Source: an uncultured Lachnobacterium sp.
Lineage (GTDB): Bacteria > Bacillota > Clostridia > Lachnospirales > Lachnospiraceae
DNA length: 21,260 bases
Direction of reading: 5' to 3'
NCBI GenBank assembly: GCA_937889225.1
Contig: CALAST010000041.1
Coordinates: 1-21,260, forward strand
The notes under the pieces were generated by a model, which saw nothing but the letters and a program-made list of their open reading frames with translations, was not told where the DNA came from and ran no database searches. How positions within the stretch are numbered: position 1 is the first letter of the stretch; each line of letters begins with the position of its first letter. Both the position numbers and the translations under genes were made by a program. This document shows positions 14,346 through 20,885 of this stretch, piece after piece.

Positions 14346-15020
14346 TCAATTCTCAATCAGATACCCCACACCGAACTTGGTAGTAATGAAATCTTCCAGT
14401 CCTGCACCTTCCAGACGCTTTCTAAGGCGTCCTACATTTACTGTCAGGGTATTCTCGTCCACAAAGCTGTCCGTTTCCCAAAGCTGCTCCATCAGTTTCT
14501 CACGACTTACCACCTTGCCTTTGTTTTCCATCAGGATATTCAAAATTCGATACTCATTTTTAGAAAGGGTAATCTTTTCCTCGCCATAAATCAATGTGTT
14601 GTCGCCTGTATTGAGAAGTGCTCCACGGTGTTCCAACACCGGAACCGCTGTGGCAAAATCATAGGTTCTGCGAAGCATCGCTTGTAGCTTTGCCATCAAT
14701 ACACTTTGGTCGAAGGGCTTTGCAATAAAATCATCGGCTCCCATATTCATAGCCATAACCATATTCATATTGTCGGATGCAGAGGAAATGAAAATAATCG
14801 GCACTTTCGATACTTTCCGTATCTCGCTACACCAGTGGTAGCCGTTAAAAAACGGTAATGCTATATCAAGCAGAATAATATGAGGGTCAGATTCTGCAAA
14901 CTCAGACATTACATTTCTGAAATTTTCTACGCAATACACCTTTAAATCCCACATTTCTGCCTGCATCTTGATTGCCTCCGCTATTCCTTTGTCATCTTCT
15001 ATAATCAATAACCGATACAT
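14346..15020 (-). CDS. bceR: OmpR-family response regulator, 224 aa
   Basis: The receiver domain (about residues 1-115) has the acidic pair in IEDD, phospho-acceptor Asp52 in ILLDIALP, a Ser switch in FISSAS and conserved Lys101 in AKPFD. The C-terminal winged helix (about 130-224) has LSKNEYRILNILMENKGKVVSREKLMEQLW and the recognition helix ENTLTVNVGRLRKRLE. ATG 15020 follows GGAAGG at good spacing; an ATG 15 bases earlier lacks a ribosome site. Directly followed by the BceS-like kinase, it should bind the TTACA-N4-TGTTA site in front of bceA. The 57-base spacer before it contains TATAGTATAAAAT, a possible -10 region, but no convincing -35. Confidence 0.94.
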   Translation of the reverse strand: MYRLLIIEDDKGIAEAIKMQAEMWDLKVYCVENFRNVMSEFAESDPHIILLDIALPFFNGYHWCSEIRKVSKVPIIFISSASDNMNMVMAMNMGADDFIAKPFDQSVLMAKLQAMLRRTYDFATAVPVLEHRGALLNTGDNTLIYGEEKITLSKNEYRILNILMENKGKVVSREKLMEQLWETDSFVDENTLTVNVGRLRKRLEGAGLEDFITTKFGVGYLIEN

Positions 15021-15077
15021 GTTTTCACCTTCCATTCAATAGTTTTCCAACAACTCATTTTATACTATACTATGGAT

Positions 15078-16382
15078 TTACTCAAACAAGTTTTCCAATT
15101 CATGATAAAAGTCTTCACTAATTTCCCGAATGATTCGTCCATCATCCGGACGGTCATCAATCAGATAGTATGCTCCATCCTGTTCAAATACAAAACAACT
15201 CAACATATCGTCATGAAGGACAAGTTCCTCATGTACCTTGTATTCTATAATTATTTCAAAACCATCTGTAAAATCATATCCACCGGTTCCGTCAGGATTT
15301 CCATAGATGTCATGCTCAAGCTCTAGATAAGGTGCACCGTCAATCCCTACAAGAATGTCTAATGCAATATCCTCGTCCTCAATCTCTGCAACACCTTCAT
15401 TATTATTGTTTATCAGTTTCACTACAGAAATACGCTCCGGTATAAAGAACTCGGTAACTCCCTGCTCCAGCTCATCATACTGTGGTACGATATAGAATAA
15501 CGTTGGATTATAGTTCACAGTTGTAACAGTACAAGGAATCTTTTTTCCATCAATCGTTACTTTAAGATTTGGTGCATCATCAGCAGAGGAACAAATATTG
15601 AACAAAGCTGCCTCCCCACTGCTGCTGGATAGATTCAACGTAAGTGTTGTGCCAAAAATGCTGGATGACTGACCAATACCGGACTGAACCTGCTTTCCTC
15701 CCACTGACGGAACATATACAAGGAAATAATACTCTTTTCCGGTATCCGTGCTATGTTCATACCGCAACGCATAAGCACCTGTCTGTGTTATATCTGTATT
15801 CTCCAGCCAATCATTTACTTTTTCAGCGATATTTTTATCCACTTCACTATTCATTTCCTCAAAGTATTCACGGGTGGTTACTTCCCGGCAAGAAGTGCTA
15901 CCGCCACTAAAAGATACGCTCATACTGAGTATAAGTATTAAAATCAAAATAATAGGAATAATTATCACTATGAGCAACACATTCCAAATAGGTCTGTCTT
16001 TTGCTCTAACCGGTCTACATACGTCTGCCTGTGTTTCCATAAGCGGCTGGGTACATTTCGGACATACTTTCCAGTCTGTTTCCACAGGAGTCGCACAGTT
16101 TGGACAGGAAGCCCGAAGTTTAGTTCCGCATTTGGGACACACTACAAACTGCTCCTTTACCGGAGAGTCGCACTTTTGACAACGCAGGTCTGAATAACTG
16201 CCTCTTACTAAAAGATATATAATAACACCAATCAATGCAGGTGCTGCCGCTGCAACAAGAGCCCAAAGAATTGCATTCATTCCCCGGCGATTCGCATCCC
16301 GATATACATAGATACCTATAATAAACGGTATTATAATGATAAGCGACAGTACAATGATTACTGGAAATATTGCGATACTCAT
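15078..16382 (-). CDS. Zinc-ribbon membrane protein in ECF operon, 434 aa
   Basis: ATG 16382 follows GGAGGAG 7 bases upstream and overlaps the stop of the previous gene (ATGA). Residues 8-26 and 36-59 are helices around VYRDANRRGMNAILW, like the hairpin at the N-terminus of phospholipase D-type membrane proteins (PLDc_N). Then come four CxxC pairs at 68/71, 82/85, 93/96 and 107/110, which make two zinc ribbons. A third helix at 134-155 is followed by about 280 extracytoplasmic residues (CREVTTREYFEEMNSEVDK, GYDFTDGFEIIIEYKVHEE). The layout, with zinc ribbons probably inside and a large domain outside, would suit a sensor or anti-sigma partner for the sigma factor at 16632-17126, which otherwise lacks one. 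That role is inference; the outer domain is not recognised. Confidence 0.85.
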   Translation of the reverse strand: MSIAIFPVIIVLSLIIIIPFIIGIYVYRDANRRGMNAILWALVAAAAPALIGVIIYLLVRGSYSDLRCQKCDSPVKEQFVVCPKCGTKLRASCPNCATPVETDWKVCPKCTQPLMETQADVCRPVRAKDRPIWNVLLIVIIIPIILILILILSMSVSFSGGSTSCREVTTREYFEEMNSEVDKNIAEKVNDWLENTDITQTGAYALRYEHSTDTGKEYYFLVYVPSVGGKQVQSGIGQSSSIFGTTLTLNLSSSSGEAALFNICSSADDAPNLKVTIDGKKIPCTVTTVNYNPTLFYIVPQYDELEQGVTEFFIPERISVVKLINNNNEGVAEIEDEDIALDILVGIDGAPYLELEHDIYGNPDGTGGYDFTDGFEIIIEYKVHEELVLHDDMLSCFVFEQDGAYYLIDDRPDDGRIIREISEDFYHELENLFE

Positions 16383-16654
16383 ATTGTGACTCCTCCGTTT
16401 CTTGAATAGGCTACGGCAACAACACCGCATCCCGTTGTTGAAATAATGATATATCCAAAGCAAATTGCAGAAATCCACGGATACCAGTCGATTGCCGAAT
16501 ATCCAAAGAGGGCAACAACAACCTGTAGGAGTATTCCAGCCAGAGCCAATAATGCAGTCTGCCAGCGGAGCCTACGCTGCTCCAATTCTTCTCGTAACAT
16601 ATTTTCATTTAGCACAGGTGGTGTGTACTGTTCAAAATTGTAAATCTGTTTCAT
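16379..16654 (-). CDS. Two-helix membrane protein after ECF sigma gene, 91 aa
   Basis: The ATG at 16654 has GGAGG 9 bases upstream; a TTG six bases earlier would be too close to that site. The gene starts inside the last codons of the sigma gene (23-base overlap) and ends in ATGA overlap with the zinc-ribbon gene, so the three are tightly coupled. The product has a charged cytoplasmic N-terminus (MKQIYNFEQYTPPVLNENML, then REELEQRRLRW) and two helices at about 32-50 and 58-82. No zinc motif is present. The N-terminal segment is long enough to contact a sigma factor, so it is one of two anti-sigma candidates here; the other is the zinc-ribbon protein. Confidence 0.8.
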   Translation of the reverse strand: MKQIYNFEQYTPPVLNENMLREELEQRRLRWQTALLALAGILLQVVVALFGYSAIDWYPWISAICFGYIIISTTGCGVVAVAYSRNGGVTI

Positions 16655-17126
16655 GGTCAAGTGCCTCCTTCAGTAGTTTTCTTGCCTTGCTCAAACGTGA
16701 TTTTACAGTTCCTTCCGGAATATTAAGAATATGGGCAGTTGCAGCTACATCCATCTCCTCAAAGTAAAAAAGAATTACCGCCAGTCGAATTTTCTCCGGC
16801 AATCTGTTTACAGCCTCATGAAGCAAACTGTAATCCGGATTCATCGGTGCAGGAATAGATTGCAGAAAATCATCCATTTCTTCATTCGTTCTAAAATTCA
16901 ACAAAGGACTCCGGGCAATACGTCGCAAGGAGTTTCGATATGTATTAACACAGATTTTCGTCAGCCATGGTTCAAATTCCCGGTTGGGATCATACTGGGA
17001 TATATTTTTTACTACCCGAAGCCATGTATCCTGATATAAATCATCTGCCTCAAAAGTGTTAGTGCAGAGAGACAGGCACAGCCCATACAGTCGCTTTCCA
17101 TATTGTCTTATGTATTGGTCAATCAA
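16632..17126 (-). CDS. ECF RNA polymerase sigma factor, 164 aa, TTG start
   Basis: Region 2 covers about residues 3-72 (YGKRLYGLCLSLC, FEADDLYQDTWLRVVKNISQY, REFEPWLTKICVNTYRN) and region 4 about 100-158 (VNRLPEKIRLAVILFYFEEMDVAATAHIL, with the recognition helix PEGTVKSRLSKARKLLKEAL cut across this stretch). The start is a TTG at 17126: AAAGGAGG lies 10 bases upstream, and in-frame codons further up would fall inside or before that site. No zf-HC2 anti-sigma follows; instead two coupled membrane protein genes do. It is more distant from the other sigma factors in the window than the 3782 and 5465 pair are from each other. Confidence 0.94.
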   Translation of the reverse strand: MIDQYIRQYGKRLYGLCLSLCTNTFEADDLYQDTWLRVVKNISQYDPNREFEPWLTKICVNTYRNSLRRIARSPLLNFRTNEEMDDFLQSIPAPMNPDYSLLHEAVNRLPEKIRLAVILFYFEEMDVAATAHILNIPEGTVKSRLSKARKLLKEALDHETDLQF

Positions 17127-17152
17127 GTTCCCTGCACCTCCTTTCACATACA

Positions 17153-17180
17153 TATACAACAAAACAGTCTGGTTGGTTCA
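17153..17180 (-). promoter_or_regulatory. Possible ECF promoter of the 17126 sigma gene
   Basis: On the minus strand TGAACC (17175-17180) is followed by 16 bases and TGTATA (17153-17158), and then by the ribosome-site leader GTGAAAGGAGGT shared with the 5465 and 4141 genes. The -35 AACC core and the spacing suit an ECF promoter; the -10 is not distinctive. The call rests mainly on its position just below the A/T repeat at 17195-17218. Confidence 0.3.
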
Positions 17181-17194
17181 CTTTTTAACCTAAC

Positions 17195-17218
17195 TTTTCA
17201 AAAAATTTTTCAAAAAAT
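17195..17218. repeat. Tandem 12-base A/T repeat upstream of ECF sigma gene
   Basis: TTTTCAAAAAAT occurs twice in perfect tandem (17195-17206 and 17207-17218) with a partial third TTTT after it. The same 12-mer occurs once at 4209-4220, upstream of the promoter of the sigma remnant. It lies just above the candidate -35 of the 17126 sigma gene, where an UP element or a curved tract would act. Confidence 0.7.
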
Positions 17219-17245
17219 TTTTCCACCCGTATCTGTTTTTTATAC

Positions 17246-18130
17246 TTATTTCAAATTACCACGAAATTTTTTATTAAAATAGATATAGGATATTACTCCC
17301 GGAATGCCAATCCATACTATCATAGTACAAAGAGTCACTATTTCAAAATTTGAAATGGTCCATGTACTGGCAATATACAGCAGTACAACCGGAAGTGAAA
17401 TATAGCCAACAATCCTATGAGCAATATTCCATGTATCTTCATCCTGTACCGTCCACGGCAAACGAAGCCCCGTATGTCTGCTGAATGGCAGTTTAGGCGA
17501 TACAATCCCTGCAAAGAGTATTACACAGGACACCAATGCCATAGCAAACATTTTTTCACCATTCTCTGAAAAAGTAATCAAATCAAAGGCAACCAAAATC
17601 GCAAAGGCAATCCCAACAGCCAAAATACCAATATTAAAAAAGGTAGTTACTCGCAGAGTTCCAATCCGCAAATCATCCGTAGTAATGCTAGTCAATAAAG
17701 CTAAATTGCGGTACAGGACAATGACTGCCATTAATGTGCATACTCCCACTAACAGAATTGATACAATTTCATTTTCCACAAGCAAAGCAACCAACATAGT
17801 TAAGAAAGAAAAGCCTAAAATCAATCCTCTTTTTTGATTTGCTTGAAGCACCAGCTTTTCTTTCTGTTTTTTCTTTGCAAGCTGTTCATTCAGTTTCGCC
17901 AATTCCTCGGATAAATTTTCGGTGTTGGTATTGTCTACCTCAATCCCAAGCAGTTGACTAACCGATACATCAAGTAAATTTGCCATGTGAATCAGAACGT
18001 CTGCATCAGGGACAGATAAACCGTTTTCCCATTTTGAAACAGTTTGCCGAACAACATTCAGTCTTACAGCCATTTCTTCCTGACTGATTCCTTTTGCTTT
18101 TCTGAAATGTTTGATATTATCATTAATCAT
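17246..18130 (-). CDS. XRE helix-turn-helix regulator fused to SdpI-like membrane domain
   Basis: ATG 18130 (MINDNIKHFRKAKG) follows AGAAAGGG; 23 more in-frame codons upstream run through the promoter and are not used. Residues 3-62 are a Cro/CI-type HTH (ISQEEMAVRLNVVRQTVSKWENG). A charged, probably coiled segment at 70-100 leads to about six helices between residues 102 and 285. At 217-241 SRHTGLRLPWTVQDEDTW followed by NIAHRIVG matches the motif of SdpI-family proteins (GIRTPWTLxxxxxWxxTHRxxG), which in Bacillus subtilis give immunity to the SdpC toxin and tether the SdpR repressor. Here DNA binding and membrane sensor would be in one chain, so an integral-membrane regulator is inferred. 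It forms a single-gene unit. Confidence 0.85.
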   Translation of the reverse strand: MINDNIKHFRKAKGISQEEMAVRLNVVRQTVSKWENGLSVPDADVLIHMANLLDVSVSQLLGIEVDNTNTENLSEELAKLNEQLAKKKQKEKLVLQANQKRGLILGFSFLTMLVALLVENEIVSILLVGVCTLMAVIVLYRNLALLTSITTDDLRIGTLRVTTFFNIGILAVGIAFAILVAFDLITFSENGEKMFAMALVSCVILFAGIVSPKLPFSRHTGLRLPWTVQDEDTWNIAHRIVGYISLPVVLLYIASTWTISNFEIVTLCTMIVWIGIPGVISYIYFNKKFRGNLK

Positions 18131-18160
18131 AATTTCACACCCTTTCTGTGTATTAAGTAC

Positions 18161-18195
18161 ATTATAATTATACGAACAGCTCATTTCCGGCACAA
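18161..18195 (-). promoter_or_regulatory. Sigma-A-type promoter of the HTH-SdpI gene
   Basis: TTGTGC (18190-18195) is followed by 17 bases and a consensus TATAAT (18167-18172); a second TATAAT follows immediately (18161-18166). The surrounding GTATAATTATAATGTAC and TTAATAC form an imperfect palindrome over the -10 region, where the HTH protein could bind its own promoter. The start codon is 30 bases downstream. Confidence 0.55.
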
Positions 18196-18255
18196 GCAAC
18201 GGAATTTAACATTGCTCAAATATGGGCATGAAACGATCTAAGTAGTAAATATAAT

Positions 18256-18288
18256 AGCGGCGAAATGGTATTGTGCCAAATCGCCGCT
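18256..18288 (-). terminator. GC-rich hairpin, terminator of the 21260-18306 operon
   Basis: AGCGGCGA (18256-18263) and TCGCCGCT (18281-18288) form a perfect 8-base stem, extended by TGG/CCA inside an AA/AA internal loop. On the minus strand it is followed by ATTATATTT. It lies 17 bases after the stop of the small gene at 18306. It is the strongest hairpin in the window, though its U tract is interrupted. Confidence 0.65.
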
Positions 18289-18305
18289 TTCATTGTATGG
18301 CTATA

Positions 18306-18440
18306 TCAGCCAAGCCATTGTTGATAATATGCAATCATACCCAACACTCCACCAAAACCAAGCCCTGCTAAAGTACCGAACAAGATGTTGATTTTCTCTC
18401 TGGATGATAATTGCTTTTTACGCTGTTCATTTTGTTCCAT
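18306..18440 (-). CDS. Small membrane protein, twin of the HTH regulator's tail, 44 aa
   Basis: ATG 18440 follows AAGGAG 7 bases upstream and opens 44 codons ending in TGA at 18306. The product is a charged N-terminus (MEQNEQRKKQLSSREK), one helix at about 17-38 and the end AYYQQWLG. It aligns almost end to end with residues 84-120 of the regulator encoded just upstream (18546-18908): both have KK-LS before the helix, GGV-G-IAY in the second half of the helix and end in WLG. About half the positions match. It therefore looks like a free-standing copy of the regulator's membrane tail. Both products could pack together in the membrane, which would let the peptide modulate the regulator; this is inference. 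Confidence 0.78.
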   Translation of the reverse strand: MEQNEQRKKQLSSREKINILFGTLAGLGFGGVLGMIAYYQQWLG

Positions 18441-18545
18441 GTGCAATCTCCTTTCCTCTATGATGTAATCATTGTATTGAAAAGGAAAATTTAATCACAC
18501 ATCTGCATCGTGGAATTTAGTCTACGCCCCGTGGACAGCTCATTT

Positions 18546-18908
18546 TTATCCAAGCCAACCGTTATTATAAGCTATAATTCCCCAAACGCCACCTATGGCA
18601 GCACCCAGCAAAGTAAGCGTTATCGTGATAATTTGAGCCTTTGAAAGTTTCTTTTTGACCGGGATATTTTCACTTGTAACTCTATCTTCCTGCTCTGTTT
18701 TTCTTTCGCCATTTAACAGTTCATCAACTGTAATCCCTAAAACCTTTGCTACCTCCGACAAATTTGATATGTCGGGACTTCCTGAACCGGATTCCCATTT
18801 TGAAATTGTTTTGTTTGATAGATTAAGCTCATCCGCTAATTGTTTCTGTGTCAGCCCCTTTTCACGTCTACACTCCGCAATCAACTTACCTATTTTTATA
18901 TTATCCAT
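18546..18908 (-). CDS. XRE helix-turn-helix regulator with C-terminal membrane helix, 120 aa
   Basis: Residues 6-62 are a Cro/CI-type HTH (LTQKQLADELNLSNKTISKWESG, split here by the turn at Asn32, then SPDISNLSEVAKVLGITVDELL). A hydrophilic linker (ERKTEQEDRVTSENIPVKKK) leads to a single helix at about 93-113 and a short end NNGWLG, so the DNA-binding domain is probably tethered to the membrane. The ATG at 18908 overlaps the end of the DUF3592 gene by 13 bases, with AGAGGAG upstream, so it is co-transcribed with the two-component genes. The 105-base spacer after it holds only a weak hairpin (18520-18536) and a short palindrome ATGAT-GTA-ATCAT (18460-18472). Confidence 0.9.
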   Translation of the reverse strand: MDNIKIGKLIAECRREKGLTQKQLADELNLSNKTISKWESGSGSPDISNLSEVAKVLGITVDELLNGERKTEQEDRVTSENIPVKKKLSKAQIITITLTLLGAAIGGVWGIIAYNNGWLG

Positions 18909-19450
18909 TTGTTTGACATCTCCTCTGGTTCTACATATTCTTCCGGCGTCAGTATTTCTTTCTCCTCCGGTTCGCCTTTTCTTCTTATCTTACGAATGAA
19001 AGCCCATGCTCCAGACATAAAGAATCCAATTACTGTAATCACTGCTCCGAAAAGCAGAAATATAACCAAGTTACTTAAACTAGGCTCTAATATATAAGTG
19101 GAATTTTTCGGAAGTTCTGGATTATACTTTATCTCTACACTATCTCCAATTTCCATTGGCTGTCCCATATTATAGAGCATACCCGAATAAGTCTCTCCTT
19201 CAACCTCATACTGATATGTGATGTCATAACTGTATCTACTACTGCTATGCCTACGCCTTTTCGATGAGCTGGAATACTCTTTTGATACGTCAACCACATA
19301 GGCAGAGGTAGAAACCCAATCCTGCTGATTATGTTCATTTATATAATTATAAACGCCCTCTCCCATCATTCGAACACCTTGAATAAGAATGATGATTCCC
19401 ATAATTCTAATGAGGACTTGAAATACTGTTCCTGATGCTTTAGTTTTCAT
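18896..19450 (-). CDS. DUF3592 membrane protein, 184 aa
   Basis: Two helices (about residues 11-29 and 126-151) flank an extracytoplasmic domain that holds the DUF3592 hallmarks: YDITYQYEVEGETYSG, then IGDSVEIKYNPELPKNSTYI. The loop KEYSSSSKRRRHSSSRYSY is unusually rich in serine and arginine. An acidic cytoplasmic tail (EPEEKEILTPEEYVEPEE) ends the protein. AGGAG lies 7 bases before the ATG, and the gene starts 28 bases after the histidine kinase stop, so it belongs to the same operon. The molecular role of DUF3592 proteins is not known; proximity to a kinase and a membrane-tethered HTH suggests a sensing or accessory part. Confidence 0.85.
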   Translation of the reverse strand: MKTKASGTVFQVLIRIMGIIILIQGVRMMGEGVYNYINEHNQQDWVSTSAYVVDVSKEYSSSSKRRRHSSSRYSYDITYQYEVEGETYSGMLYNMGQPMEIGDSVEIKYNPELPKNSTYILEPSLSNLVIFLLFGAVITVIGFFMSGAWAFIRKIRRKGEPEEKEILTPEEYVEPEEMSNKWII

Positions 19451-19478
19451 ATACTATCTCCTAAAAATTCAATTACTT

Positions 19479-20885
19479 TTATATTGGAAGTATAATGATA
19501 AATTCTGTTCCCTCTCCTATTTTACTTCTGACACGAATATCCCCACCATGCAGTACCACCACCTGTTTTGCAATGGCAAGCCCCAAGCCACTTCCCTCTG
19601 GCTTTTCTTTAGTGTTGGTTCCTCTGTAATAGCGGCTCCATAAAGCAGATAGCTCCGTTTCATCCATTCCGCTTCCAGTGTCACGAATAGACAAAGACAG
19701 CTCATTTTCACTTGTCTTATGAACTATTATTTGTACCTGCGTTTCCACCGAATTATGCACAAGAGCATTGATAATAATATTCCCAATGGCTCGGCGAAGC
19801 AAACTTGCATCCATCTCTGCCATAAGCTCCGGCACATGGCTTTCAAACTCTATCGTTCTTTTTGAAAAAGCTGGATCATTGGCAATATCAATTACCAATT
19901 CCTTTAAGAAACGCTCTACCCTTACCTGCTGTGGAGTAAAAGGAATTGCACCTGCTTCCAGTTGATAAGTCAGTTTGAGGTCATTCAGTAACTTTTCCAT
20001 GTGTTCTACATTCGTTAATATAACCTTTCCATACTCCTGAACTGTCTTATCCTCTGTTGCATTACCATCCGTAAGCAGTTCTGCATATCCTTTGATTGGA
20101 GAAAGTGGTGTTTTTAAGTCATGGGTAATGTTGGCTATCCATTCCTGACGAGTACGTTCCGTTTCTTCCTGCATTTTACTCCCACGTTCTAATTCCATAT
20201 CCATCTGATTGAGGGAACTATATATTTCTCCGAAAATACCTGTTTCCTTTACAGGCTTGTAATCACGGGAAGATATACTGACAATCCCCTTTGTAATTGT
20301 TGACAGTTTCCTTGAAAGCCAAAGGGTATAACCAAATGCACAAACTACCACTATACAGGCAGCAACAAGCATCACATTTTTCGCAAGGGGAGACAGACGT
20401 GCCACGTTCTCTCCGTTGTAATACAGCATATACTTACCTATGGCATAAGGAAAGCCTACAATATAATTAAGTACCCTCCCGGATACCTCCGTGCTGCTAA
20501 TAAAAACTGTATTTCCATTTTCATATCCACTCTCTGCAAGTGCGGTAAGTTCTGCTATGCTGTAGCTTTCCGGGTAGTTTGTAGGCTTGTTATGTGCATA
20601 TATTTCCTGACCTGTTTCGTCTAAAATCTGTACCCACAGTCCGTATTCATCCAGACGTTCCACACCAATCTCCTCTACCCGAACTATTCCGTCCTTTTCC
20701 TCTATCCACACCGAAAAATTATTTGCGAAGGTATTAGGCCATGAAGCAAGACTTAATCCCTCCGGCTCAGAGATGGAAAATACATAATAAAACATACCGA
20801 TTGCCGAAACAACCAAAATAAGAAATAGCATAAGTAGCATAATAGCTGTATGCAAAAAAGGATTGCGTTTTAAATTATTCTTCAT
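19479..20885 (-). CDS. Sensor histidine kinase, 468 aa
   Basis: A classical periplasmic-sensing layout: helix 1 at about 12-36, an extracytoplasmic domain at 37-168, helix 2 at about 170-190, and a HAMP-like segment (RKLSTITKGIVSISSRDY). The dimerisation domain carries the phospho-accepting His255 in NITHDLKTPLSPIKGY. The ATPase domain shows the N-box NIIINALVHNS (Asn373), G1 DTGSGM (402-407) and G2 GSGLGLAIAK (431-440). The HDLKTPL sequence is typical of HisKA kinases in OmpR-type pairs. The ATG overlaps the stop of the response regulator gene by 11 bases. The outer domain (WIEEKDGIVRVEEIGVERL, YAHNKPTNYPESYS) belongs to no family that I can name, so the signal is unknown. Confidence 0.94.
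   Translation of the reverse strand: MKNNLKRNPFLHTAIMLLMLFLILVVSAIGMFYYVFSISEPEGLSLASWPNTFANNFSVWIEEKDGIVRVEEIGVERLDEYGLWVQILDETGQEIYAHNKPTNYPESYSIAELTALAESGYENGNTVFISSTEVSGRVLNYIVGFPYAIGKYMLYYNGENVARLSPLAKNVMLVAACIVVVCAFGYTLWLSRKLSTITKGIVSISSRDYKPVKETGIFGEIYSSLNQMDMELERGSKMQEETERTRQEWIANITHDLKTPLSPIKGYAELLTDGNATEDKTVQEYGKVILTNVEHMEKLLNDLKLTYQLEAGAIPFTPQQVRVERFLKELVIDIANDPAFSKRTIEFESHVPELMAEMDASLLRRAIGNIIINALVHNSVETQVQIIVHKTSENELSLSIRDTGSGMDETELSALWSRYYRGTNTKEKPEGSGLGLAIAKQVVVLHGGDIRVRSKIGEGTEFIIILPI

Noticed and set aside
14070..14687. Plus-strand frame of 205 codons opposite bceS and bceR
   Set aside because: Antisense to two recognisable two-component genes, with no family resemblance of its own.
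18460..18536. Palindrome ATGAT-GTA-ATCAT and short hairpin GTCTACG/CGTGGAC as operator or terminator
   Set aside because: Arms of 5 and 7 bases are expected by chance in spacer DNA of this composition. No promoter of quality was found beside them.
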